Of a stretch of 64,000 nt of DNA, positions 8,063 to 15,623 are shown piece after piece. Below the pieces are notes generated by a model that was not told where the DNA came from, did not search any database, and was given only the letters and a program-made list of their open reading frames with translations. A program made the position numbers and the translations under genes. Position 1 is the first letter of the stretch. Every line of letters starts with the position of its first letter. This stretch comes from Oleisolibacter albus (GTDB taxonomy: Bacteria > Pseudomonadota > Alphaproteobacteria > Azospirillales > Azospirillaceae): assembly GCF_003336875.1 (NCBI RefSeq), contig NZ_QGNJ01000003.1:124001-188000 (forward strand). Direction: 5' to 3'.

Positions 8063-10015
8063 TCACACCGCCCAGCACCCGCACCCGAACGCCCCCCAGA
8101 ACCCGCCGGCATCCGCCGCCGGGACGTTGGCCCCCAGCGCCGCCGCATGGTCGTGCCCATGCACGGCGCAGGACGACGCGCAGCCGCACAGCGAGCCCAT
8201 CTTCAACAGCTTGCCGTCCTTGTCGCGGGCCGGCTGCCAATAGCCGCCGAAGGTGGCAACCGGTGACCAGTCGGGCATGGGCTTGGGCAGGGCCGGGGCC
8301 AGGGGGCTGAAATCGCCCGATCCATGCACCACCGTGCCGCCCAGCAGGGTCAGGACCGACGTGATATGGGCGATCTCGCTTTCCGCGACGCTGAAATAAT
8401 CGTCCGACAGGACGATCAGGTCGGCCAGCTGCCCGGCCTTGATCTGCCCCTTCTTGCCCTGTTCGTTGGAGAACCAGGTATTGGCCTCCGTCCATAGGCG
8501 CAGCGCCGTTTCCCGGTCCAGCCGGTTGGTGTTGGGGTAGAGCGACAGGCCGCCCACGGTGCGGCCCGTCACCAGCCAGGACAGCGACACCCAGGGGTTA
8601 TAGCTGGCGACGCGCGTGGCGTCGGTGCCGGCCCCCACGGGGATGCCCGAGGCCAGCATCCGGGCAATCGGCGGCGTCGCCTCAGCGGCCTTGGCACCAT
8701 AGCGTTCGGTGAAATATTCACCCTGATAGGCCATGCGGTGCTGCACGGCGATGCCGCCGCCCAGCGCCGCGATCCGGTCGATATTGCGCTGGTCGATGGT
8801 TTCGGCATGGTCGAAGAACCAGTGCAGCCCGTCGAATGGCACATCCCGGTTCACCGTCTCGAACACGTCGAGCGCGCGGGTGATGGTCTCGTTGTAGGTG
8901 GCGTGCAGACGCCAGGGCCAGCGGTTCTCCACCAGCAGCCGCACCACCGGCTCCAGGTCGCCTTCCATAGTGGACGGCATCTCCGGCCGTTCGACGCGGA
9001 AATCCTCGAAATCGGCAGCGGAATAGACCAGCATCTCGCCGGCGCCATTATGGCGATAGGTGTCGTCGCCCTGGCCCGGCTTCACCCGCTTGGACCAGCC
9101 GGCGAAATCGGCTAGTTCCTGCTTCGGCTTCTGCGTGAACAGGTTGTAGGAGATGCGCAGCGTCAGCTCACCCTCGGCATGCAGCTTCTCGATGATCTGG
9201 TAATCCTCGGGATAATTCTGAAAGCCGCCGCCGGCATCGATGACGCCGGTGACGCCCAGCCGGTTCATTTCCCGCATGAAATGGCGGGTGGAATTGATCT
9301 GGTATTCGGGCGCCAGCTTCGGCCCCTTGGCCAGGGTCGAATAAAGGATGGTGGCATTGGGCTTGGCCAGCAGCAGGCCCGTCGGCTCCCCGTTCTGATC
9401 GCGCACGATCTCCCCGCCCGGCGGGTTGGGCGTGTCGCGCGTATAGCCCACAACGCGCAGCGCGGCCCGGTTCAGCAGGGCACGGTCATAAAGGTGCAGG
9501 ATGAAGACGGGCGTGTCGGGGGCCGCCGCGTTCAGTTCCTCCAGCGTCGGCAGGCGCTTTTCTGCGAACTGATGTTCGGTGAAACCGCCGACCACGCGCA
9601 CCCATTGCGGCGGCGGCGTCACTTCGGCCTGGCGCTTCAGCATGGCCATGGCATCGGCCAGGGTCGGCACCCCGTCCCAGCGCAATTCCATATTATAGTT
9701 CAGGCCGCCGCGGATGATGTGCATATGGCTGTCGATCAGGCCGGGCACGACACGCCGCCCCTTGGCGTCGATCAGGCGGGCATCCGGGGCGGCCGCCGCC
9801 CGCACCTCGGCTTCGGACCCTACAGCCAGGAACCGCCCGTCGCGGATGGCCACAGCCTGGGCCTGGGGGTTGGCGCGGTCCAGCGTGGTGACCTTGGCAT
9901 TGGTCAGGATCAGATCGGTGGCGGGCATGGCGGCTCTCCCGGGCGCAGCAAAGAACGGGGTCATGAGAAGCGAGGCCGCCCCTTTCAGGGCGGTGCGGCG
10001 GTTGGGGCCGGTCAT
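8063..10015 (-). CDS. YtcJ-like metal-dependent amidohydrolase, Tat signal
   Basis: A 650-residue Amidohydro_3 family enzyme. The N-terminus has a twin-arginine-type leader (NRRTALKGAASLLMTPFF). The fold begins with DLILTNAKVTTLD and continues to VVPGLIDSHMHI, giving the metal-binding His97-x-His99. Later metal ligands are likely in WFFDHAETI and in GAGTDATR near the C-terminal third. The family hydrolyses amide, imide or formamide bonds with one or two metal ions, and substrates are mostly unknown. The C-terminal end is Cys- and Gly-rich (GCASSC, GAFGCGCWAV), which is seen in several exported members. The start overlaps the stop of the XapX gene by four bases. Confidence 0.88.
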   Translation of the reverse strand: MTGPNRRTALKGAASLLMTPFFAAPGRAAMPATDLILTNAKVTTLDRANPQAQAVAIRDGRFLAVGSEAEVRAAAAPDARLIDAKGRRVVPGLIDSHMHIIRGGLNYNMELRWDGVPTLADAMAMLKRQAEVTPPPQWVRVVGGFTEHQFAEKRLPTLEELNAAAPDTPVFILHLYDRALLNRAALRVVGYTRDTPNPPGGEIVRDQNGEPTGLLLAKPNATILYSTLAKGPKLAPEYQINSTRHFMREMNRLGVTGVIDAGGGFQNYPEDYQIIEKLHAEGELTLRISYNLFTQKPKQELADFAGWSKRVKPGQGDDTYRHNGAGEMLVYSAADFEDFRVERPEMPSTMEGDLEPVVRLLVENRWPWRLHATYNETITRALDVFETVNRDVPFDGLHWFFDHAETIDQRNIDRIAALGGGIAVQHRMAYQGEYFTERYGAKAAEATPPIARMLASGIPVGAGTDATRVASYNPWVSLSWLVTGRTVGGLSLYPNTNRLDRETALRLWTEANTWFSNEQGKKGQIKAGQLADLIVLSDDYFSVAESEIAHITSVLTLLGGTVVHGSGDFSPLAPALPKPMPDWSPVATFGGYWQPARDKDGKLLKMGSLCGCASSCAVHGHDHAAALGANVPAADAGGFWGAFGCGCWAV

Positions 10016-10272
10016 GACCGGCGGCTTTCGCCGGGGGCGGCCCCTTCGGGCAGGCGGCCGAGCACATGGTTGGCGCAGCCGGTGCGCAGATAGGCCATGA
10101 CCGGCTCGCCGCCGATGACGCGCTTGGCCAGCGGCACCACCTGCTCACCCAGCAGGATGCCCAGCAGGCCGACCAGCGCGATGGTGGGCGGGGCCGGCGA
10201 GCGGACGTTCAGCAGGCTGTAGATAACGCCGACCAGCAGCCCGGCGGCGAGCGACAGCAGATAGGGCTTCAT
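10012..10272 (-). CDS. XapX domain small membrane protein
   Basis: An 86-residue protein with two hydrophobic segments. The sequence KPYLLSLAAGLLVGVIYSLL, followed by RSPAPPTIALVGLLGILLGE, is the XapX (DUF1427) pattern, in which a short membrane hairpin holds a conserved RSPAPP turn. The role of XapX proteins is not established. The last 30 residues are a polar tail. The start at 10272 is the first ATG before the domain. The gene overlaps the amidohydrolase start as ATGA, so translation is probably coupled. Confidence 0.82.
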   Translation of the reverse strand: MKPYLLSLAAGLLVGVIYSLLNVRSPAPPTIALVGLLGILLGEQVVPLAKRVIGGEPVMAYLRTGCANHVLGRLPEGAAPGESRRS

Positions 10273-10367
10273 GGTTCCTCTCCCCGGTCGGCGGGAAAAA
10301 GAGGCCGGCGCACGGGAGCATGGCGCCGGCCCGCAAGCGGCATGGGGCACCGCCCATGCCATGGTGG

Positions 10368-11027
10368 TCAGTGCGCGCCTTCCGAGGCGCCGAACATGGT
10401 CTTGGCGTAGATGATGCCGAGGCCGTAGGCGCCGCCGAACTTCCTGGCGATGCCGGTGGTCATGTCATAGGTCTCGGTGCGGGCCCAGTCGCGCTGGAGT
10501 TCCAGCATGTATTGCAGCGAGGTCAGCGGGCGGACGCCGGCCTGGACCATGCGGTCCATGGCCCGCTCATGCGCCTCGTCGGAGACATCACCGCAGGCGT
10601 CGGCGATGACATAGACCTCGTAGCCCTGGGCCAGTGCCGACAGGGTCGGGCCGACGATGCAGACCGAGGTCCACAGGCCGCAGAAGACCAGGCGCGGCTT
10701 GGCGATGGCGTTGACCTCGCGGATGACGGCCTCGTCCTCCCAGGTGTTCATGGAGGTGCGGTCCAGCAGCGCCTGTTCCGGGAAGGCCTCGGTGATCTCC
10801 TGGAACATGGGGCCGGAGAAGGTCTTCTCCGCCACGGTGGTCAGGATGGTGGAAACACCGAAGCCGGCGGCGGCATGGGCCACCAGGGCCGCGTTGTTGC
10901 GCAGCAGAACGGCATCGATCGACTTGGTGGCGAAGGCCATCTGTGACTGGAAATCGATCATGACCAGCGTGTGGTCCGTGGGCGTCAGCAGCAGCGGGCC
11001 GGGTGTCGCGGTCGCGGTGATGGGCAT
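10368..11027 (-). CDS. YcaC-type isochorismatase-like cysteine hydrolase
   Basis: A 219-residue member of the isochorismatase-like hydrolase superfamily. It contains HTLVMIDFQSQMAF with the catalytic Asp, TTVAEKTFSG with the expected Lys region, and LVFCGLWTSVCIVG with the nucleophilic cysteine. The overall pattern is closest to YcaC-like hydrolases, whose substrates are uncertain and may be small amides. The ATG at 11027 has AGGAAA about seven bases upstream. A gap of 95 bases separates it from the XapX gene on the same strand, so it is probably the first gene of the four-gene operon. Confidence 0.87.
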   Translation of the reverse strand: MPITATATPGPLLLTPTDHTLVMIDFQSQMAFATKSIDAVLLRNNAALVAHAAAGFGVSTILTTVAEKTFSGPMFQEITEAFPEQALLDRTSMNTWEDEAVIREVNAIAKPRLVFCGLWTSVCIVGPTLSALAQGYEVYVIADACGDVSDEAHERAMDRMVQAGVRPLTSLQYMLELQRDWARTETYDMTTGIARKFGGAYGLGIIYAKTMFGASEGAH

Positions 11028-11355
11028 GGGGCGGTTTCCTTCTGTCGGGCCACGGGGCCACGTCCTTGTCAGGGCGGGACCGGCCTGATCCTTGCGGGAA
11101 GCGGGACGGGTGAACGATGTCATTGCTCGTTCGCCAATGATCCTAGTCACCGGCTCCACCCCGCGCCCGCCCGGAATGTCCGTCTTTATAACTTTTAACC
11201 AGCAGAATGATCGGATCGAACCCGGCATGCGTCATCCGGTCATGCTGTGCCGCGGGGCGCCAATTGCCGCGTATGGCACTTTGCTGTCGCTTTCGGTGCT
11301 CCTATGGGATGTGTCTGTCGATGGACGGCCATCGGGGCAGGGACGGGATTGAAGG
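11028..11355. other. Intergenic region, divergent
   Basis: About 330 bases between the leftward hydrolase operon and the rightward cytochrome gene. It must contain both promoters. I see no clear -35/-10 pair, operator dyad or small gene in it. Confidence 0.5.
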
Positions 11356-12117
11356 ATGGAAATCTCGAAAGGAACACCGAAGCGGGCCGCGCGTCTGGCT
11401 GCCGGCATCCTCGTGCTGACCTTGCCCTGGATGGTGGCACCCGTTCCCGGCCAGGCCGGGCCGGCACAGCCTGAACCGCATCATCCCAATGAACTCATCA
11501 TGGTCGAGGCCCGGCCGGCCGATGCGCCGCTGCCGACATCGGACCAAGCGGCGATCGAAGCTGCCGCGACGGCCTATGTCGTCAAGACCAAGACGCTTTT
11601 CCTGAAATCAACGGCCACCGATCCGGTGCCGGGCGGCAATGGCAGGCTGCTGTCGCCGGCAAGGCTGGCCGTGCTCGACCGCAAGGGCAGTCAGTTGCAG
11701 GTACGGCTGGAGGGATGGCAGATCGACGGGGTTCCCTCCGTCATCTATGCCGCCCGGGGCACGCGCCTGATGTTGGCCGTGCTGGACGAAACGGCCATGG
11801 CCGCTGTCCAGCGCCGGGGGGCCGCGTCAACCGGGGCCAACGGCCAGATCTGGTCGCCGGTGCGCCTCAGCGTCTGGATCGATGCCACGGGTCTGACCAC
11901 CGATCTCGACGCGCTGTGGCGTTTCTCCGCGACGCTCTACCAGAGCCGCTGCGGCATCTGCCATGTGTTGCCGGAGCCGACCCGGTACCTGGCAGCCCAG
12001 TGGGCGGACAATCTGGAGGCCATGCGCCGCTACACGGCATTGACCGACGACCAGTTCCAGCTGCTGCTGGGATATCTGCAGCATCAGGCCGGCGACGGCG
12101 GCACAGCGGAGCGGTGA
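11356..12117 (+). CDS. Exported monoheme c-type cytochrome (TorC C-terminal-like)
   Basis: A 253-residue protein with a signal peptide (AARLAAGILVLTLPWMVAPV) and one heme-binding motif, CGICH, near residue 198. The context YQSRCGICHVLPEPTRYLAA, followed by NLEAMRRYTALTDDQFQLLLGYLQ, resembles the C-terminal monoheme domain of TorC/TorY-type cytochromes, which hand electrons to periplasmic molybdenum reductases. The first 190 residues have no cytochrome motif and are not recognised. The multiheme NapC/NirT domain of TorC is absent, and no reductase gene is nearby. GAAGG directly precedes the ATG, with a purine-rich stretch further upstream. The electron partner is unknown. Confidence 0.65.
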   Translation: MEISKGTPKRAARLAAGILVLTLPWMVAPVPGQAGPAQPEPHHPNELIMVEARPADAPLPTSDQAAIEAAATAYVVKTKTLFLKSTATDPVPGGNGRLLSPARLAVLDRKGSQLQVRLEGWQIDGVPSVIYAARGTRLMLAVLDETAMAAVQRRGAASTGANGQIWSPVRLSVWIDATGLTTDLDALWRFSATLYQSRCGICHVLPEPTRYLAAQWADNLEAMRRYTALTDDQFQLLLGYLQHQAGDGGTAER

Positions 12118-12145
12118 GTGATCAGAGCGCAGCCAGCCGCTGCCC

Positions 12146-13021
12146 CTACGTCAGGGCCTGCTGCAGGGCGGCCAGGAACAGCCGCACCTTGGGCGGGACC
12201 AGACGCGCGGTCGGTGTCACCGCCCAGATGCCCACCGGTTCCACCGCCGCGTCCTCCAATTCCAGCGGAACCAAGTCGCCGGCGGCCACGGCCTGGGCTG
12301 TGTTCCATTCGGCCATGCAGGCGATGCCGACGCCGCCGGCGCAAGCCTCGTACAGGGTCTCCATGGCGTTGGTGGTGACACGGCCGGCCACGTGATGGCG
12401 CAGCCGCCGGCCCGCGGCCAGAAAGTCCCAGTAGGGATTGTCGGACAGGGTCAGACAATCATGTCCGGCCAGATCCGCCAGCCGGCCCGGACGGCCCCGT
12501 GCCGCGAGATAGGCCGGTGCGGCATAGAGATGGCGCGGGCTGTCTGCCAGCCGGCGGGCCACCAGGCTGTTATCCAGCGGATTGGCGATGCGGATGGCCA
12601 GATCCACACCATCCGCCACGATGTCCACCCGGTGGTCGCTGACCAGCAGGTCCAGCTTCAGGGCCGGGTTGGCCGCCAGGAACGCCGGCAGCATCGGTGC
12701 CACCACCTTGCGCGCGAAGGCGCTGGAGGTGGTCACGCGCAGCAGGCCGGAGGCGCCCAGCGCCTCCGGTCGCACGGCGGCCCGGGCGCCCGCTTCCTCT
12801 TCCAGCAGGGCGCGGGCGTGGGGAAGGAACGACTCACCCGCCGTGGTCAGGGACAATGAGCGGGTGGTGCGGTGGACCAACCGCACCCCCAGCTCGGCCT
12901 CCAGCGCAGCCAGCCGCCGCGACGCCACCATGGGGGCGATGCCCAGACGACGGGCGGCAGCGGCCAGACTGCCCGTGCCCACGGCTTCCACCAGGACCTT
13001 GGCGGCCCAGAGGTCGATCAT
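12146..13021 (-). CDS. LysR family transcriptional regulator
   Basis: A 291-residue LysR regulator. The winged HTH occupies the first 60 residues (LVEAVGTGSLAAAARRLGIA, then VASRRLAALEAELGVRLVHR). The effector-binding domain follows, with DLLVSDHRVDIVADGVDLAI and the usual second subdomain. The start at 13021 (MIDLWAAK) is the normal LysR start; further upstream reading would enter the neighbour's control region. It is divergent from an MFS gene 93 bases away, which it probably controls. A dyad in the shared region is listed separately. The effector is unknown. Confidence 0.9.
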   Translation of the reverse strand: MIDLWAAKVLVEAVGTGSLAAAARRLGIAPMVASRRLAALEAELGVRLVHRTTRSLSLTTAGESFLPHARALLEEEAGARAAVRPEALGASGLLRVTTSSAFARKVVAPMLPAFLAANPALKLDLLVSDHRVDIVADGVDLAIRIANPLDNSLVARRLADSPRHLYAAPAYLAARGRPGRLADLAGHDCLTLSDNPYWDFLAAGRRLRHHVAGRVTTNAMETLYEACAGGVGIACMAEWNTAQAVAAGDLVPLELEDAAVEPVGIWAVTPTARLVPPKVRLFLAALQQALT

Positions 13022-13030
13022 CTCGTTTTC

Positions 13031-13048
13031 CGATAGGTTGACATATCG
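13031..13048. promoter_or_regulatory. Candidate LysR operator, CGATA-N8-TATCG
   Basis: An 18-base perfect dyad, CGATAGGTTGACATATCG, lies ten bases upstream of the LysR start and about 67 bases before the MFS start. Position between a divergent LysR gene and its neighbour fits an autoregulatory operator. The spacing is not the exact T-N11-A of a classic LysR box, so this is only a candidate. Confidence 0.4.
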
Positions 13049-13114
13049 ATTCCCATGACTACCACCAAAATCCGATCCAATCCACAGTCTGCCCCGTGTT
13101 CCAGCAGGGGAGTG

Positions 13115-14317
13115 ATGACAATGGACGTGCAATCGATCCCGGCCGGGCCGACCGCCGTGCCGACCGCGGACAAAGACCAGAGCCTTGGGCGCGGGCTGAC
13201 CTTCGCCCTGGCGGCGGGAGCCGGTGTGGCTGTGGCCAATATATATTACAACCAACCCATGCTGGGGCTGATGGCCCAGGAGCTGGGGCCGGTCGGTCTG
13301 GTGCCGACGGCGACCCAGTTGGGCTACGCCGCAGGCCTGTTCCTGCTGGTGCCGCTGGCCGATCTGGTGGAGCGGCGGGCGCTGGTGGTGACGACATTCC
13401 TGCTGCTGGCCCTGGCCCTGGCCGGTGCGGCCCTGGCGCCGGGAGCGTCAGCCCTGCTGGCGGCGTCGCTGGCGGTGGGGCTGTTCAGCACCGTGGCGCA
13501 GCAGATCGTGCCCTTCGCCGCGCATCTGGCCCCGCCGCACCGCCGCGGTGCCGTGGTCGGCACGGTGATGTCGGGCCTGCTGGCCGGCATCCTGCTCAGC
13601 CGGACCGTTGCCGGTCTTGTCGCCAGCCATGGCGGCTGGCGCGCCATGTTCTGGCTGGCGGTGCCGGTGGCGCTGGCGGCGGCCGGCTGGATGGCTCTGC
13701 GGCTGCCACGCAGTCCGGCAGAGAGCAGTCTGCGCTATGGACATGCCCTGCACTCGATGGTCCATCTGTGGCGGGAGTTCCCGGCCCTGCGCCAGGCGGC
13801 CCTGACCCAGGCCTTGCTGTTCGCCGCCTTCAGCGTGTTCTGGACGGTGCTGGCCCTGCGCCTGCGGCAGCCGGATCTGGGCCTGGGCGCAGAGGTGGCC
13901 GGCCTGTTCGGGGTACTGGGGCTGGTCGGCATCATCGCTGCCCCGGTGTCCGGCCGCATCGCGGACGGCAGCGGCCCCGGCCGTGTGGTGCTGGCTGGAG
14001 CGCTGCTGACGGTGGTGGCCTGGGCCGTCTTCGGGCTGTGGCCGGGTCTGGCCGGGCTGGTGATCGGCGTCATCGTGCTGGATCTGGCGGTTCAGGCATC
14101 CCTGGTTTCCAACCAGCACATCGTCTATGCCCTGCGCCCGCAGGCGCGGGCGCGCCTCAACACGCTGTTCATGGGCAGCATGTTCCTCGGCGGGGCTGCC
14201 GGCTCCGCCGCCGCCATGCAGGCCTGGAACCAGGGCGGTTGGTGGGCGGTCAGCCTGTTGGGCGGTGGCCTGTCGCTGCTGGCCGTGCTGGTCCAGGCCG
14301 CCCCGTGGCGGCGCTGA
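13115..14317 (+). CDS. MFS transporter (drug/sugar efflux type)
   Basis: A 400-residue major facilitator with about twelve hydrophobic segments. The start region [22 protein letters not shown] is typical of the YnfM/NepI-like proton-driven efflux subgroup. The loop after segment 2 reads [13 protein letters not shown], the DxxxRR-type MFS loop motif. The start at 13115 has GGGGAG just upstream and a second ATG two codons later; extension further left is unlikely because it would run into the regulator's operator. It is divergent from a LysR gene, the usual layout for an inducible exporter. Confidence 0.87.
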   Translation: MTMDVQSIPAGPTAVPTADKDQSLGRGLTFALAAGAGVAVANIYYNQPMLGLMAQELGPVGLVPTATQLGYAAGLFLLVPLADLVERRALVVTTFLLLALALAGAALAPGASALLAASLAVGLFSTVAQQIVPFAAHLAPPHRRGAVVGTVMSGLLAGILLSRTVAGLVASHGGWRAMFWLAVPVALAAAGWMALRLPRSPAESSLRYGHALHSMVHLWREFPALRQAALTQALLFAAFSVFWTVLALRLRQPDLGLGAEVAGLFGVLGLVGIIAAPVSGRIADGSGPGRVVLAGALLTVVAWAVFGLWPGLAGLVIGVIVLDLAVQASLVSNQHIVYALRPQARARLNTLFMGSMFLGGAAGSAAAMQAWNQGGWWAVSLLGGGLSLLAVLVQAAPWRR

Positions 14318-14331
14318 CGGCCTCCCGCACG

Positions 14332-14363
14332 GACCGGCGCGCCCGGGATCGGGCGTGCCGGTC
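14332..14363. terminator. Hairpin between convergent genes
   Basis: GACCGGCGCGCCC and GGGCGTGCCGGTC pair over 13 bases with one G-T wobble and a six-base loop. It lies between the convergent MFS and phosphatase genes. No T-run follows on either side, so it may only aid termination. Confidence 0.45.
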
Positions 14364-14388
14364 TTCATGGTCGGGCGGGGGTTGGGCC

Positions 14389-15621
14389 TCAGGGCAGGTG
14401 CAGCCGGTCGGTCACGGCGGTCAGCGGACAGCGACCGTTCACCGCCGCCGGGCCGCACGGAACCAGGATCTGCGTCGCCGGGGGATGGGCCGGGTCCAGC
14501 GGAGTCAGTGCCCGGATCTGGTCCATGGTCTGGGCCTGGTAGACCAGACGGACGGAGCGGTCGCCGCTCCGCCGGTCGCGCCAGACCTCGAAACGCAGGC
14601 CGCCACCGATGGGCGGGTCGTCCTGGCCATAGCCGTCCATCTGGAAATGCACACCCAGCAGGCTGGTGATGGCGGCGATGGTATTGTCATGGCCCACCAG
14701 CACCGTCAGCGCCGGGGCGGCCGGATCGGACAGGCGGTCGGCGATATGCGGGGCCAGACGGATGGCGGTGCGCCGGGCCATGACCGCGGGCCGGGCATAG
14801 ACATCGAACAACAGCGCGTGCAGGCGGGAGATGCGGCCGAGATCCGCCACCGAGAGCCGGCCCCAGGCCACCTGGTCCAGCGGCATGCCTTCCAGATATT
14901 GCAGGATGAACACCTGGGCCGTGCCAGAGGTGATGTAGATCGGCCCCAGCAGGTCGATGCCGCGCCCGTCGGCACTGACCGACAGGGTGGCCTTGCTGTT
15001 GGCAATGTCGCAGGGCACCGGCCGGCGGTCGCAGCCCAGCGCCCGTTCCATCAGTCTGATCTCCGCGCCATAGGGGGCGGTCAGGGCCTGGGGATCGCCG
15101 ATCTCCGCCCGGATGGCGGCGACGGCGCCGGCCGGATCGAAGCCGGTCAGCGCGGGCTCCGGCTCGAACAGGGGGTCGTGCTGACCGCCCGGCAGATGGC
15201 CGACCTCCACCGGACAGCCGGGGGCCAGCCCTTCGGCCAAGCCCTGGCCGGTGCGGATGGTGCGCTCCGCCGTGTTGGTCCAGATCGACAGCTGGGCCGG
15301 GGTCGGGCAGCCCGTGGCCGGCAGCAGGCCCCACCGGGCCAACAGCTGGCGGTCATAGCGGCCCAGCAGCACCGAGGCCTCATAGCCGTGTGGCGTCAGA
15401 TGGCTGGCCGGCGTGTCCCAGACCGGCAGCGGTTGCTCGGTCAGGCCGGTGACGGCGGCTTCCGTCGGCAGCGGCGCGCGCACGCCATGGCGCAGCAGCA
15501 GGACCACCCGGTCCAGGGCCAGATCGCCCGGCGGCGGTTGCTCGGCCGCCGGGGCGGCGACCGCCGGGGCCAGGACGGACAGGGCCAGAATGGCCCCGGC
15601 GAGAAGTGGACGCAGGCGCAT
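14389..15621 (-). CDS. Histidine acid phosphatase (phytase/glucose-1-phosphatase type)
   Basis: A 410-residue exported phosphatase. A signal peptide is clear (PLLAGAILALSVLAPAVAAPA). The mature part opens with VVLLLRHGVRAPLP, where RHGxRxP supplies the nucleophilic histidine at about residue 45. Near residue 300 VLVGHDNTIAAI gives the HD proton-donor motif. These two motifs define the branch-2 histidine acid phosphatases, which act on phytate and sugar phosphates in the periplasm. The start ATG lies two bases after the stop of the upstream TonB receptor, so the two genes are almost certainly in one transcript. That pairing suggests it trims a phosphorylated compound brought in by the receptor. 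Confidence 0.9.
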   Translation of the reverse strand: MRLRPLLAGAILALSVLAPAVAAPAAEQPPPGDLALDRVVLLLRHGVRAPLPTEAAVTGLTEQPLPVWDTPASHLTPHGYEASVLLGRYDRQLLARWGLLPATGCPTPAQLSIWTNTAERTIRTGQGLAEGLAPGCPVEVGHLPGGQHDPLFEPEPALTGFDPAGAVAAIRAEIGDPQALTAPYGAEIRLMERALGCDRRPVPCDIANSKATLSVSADGRGIDLLGPIYITSGTAQVFILQYLEGMPLDQVAWGRLSVADLGRISRLHALLFDVYARPAVMARRTAIRLAPHIADRLSDPAAPALTVLVGHDNTIAAITSLLGVHFQMDGYGQDDPPIGGGLRFEVWRDRRSGDRSVRLVYQAQTMDQIRALTPLDPAHPPATQILVPCGPAAVNGRCPLTAVTDRLHLP

Positions 15622-15623
15622 GG

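Noticed and set aside
6420-8243. Long open frame on the plus strand, opposite the MFS gene
   Set aside because: Rich in Gln, Gly, His and Arg, with no domain pattern; it is the antisense of a well-recognised transporter in high-GC DNA.
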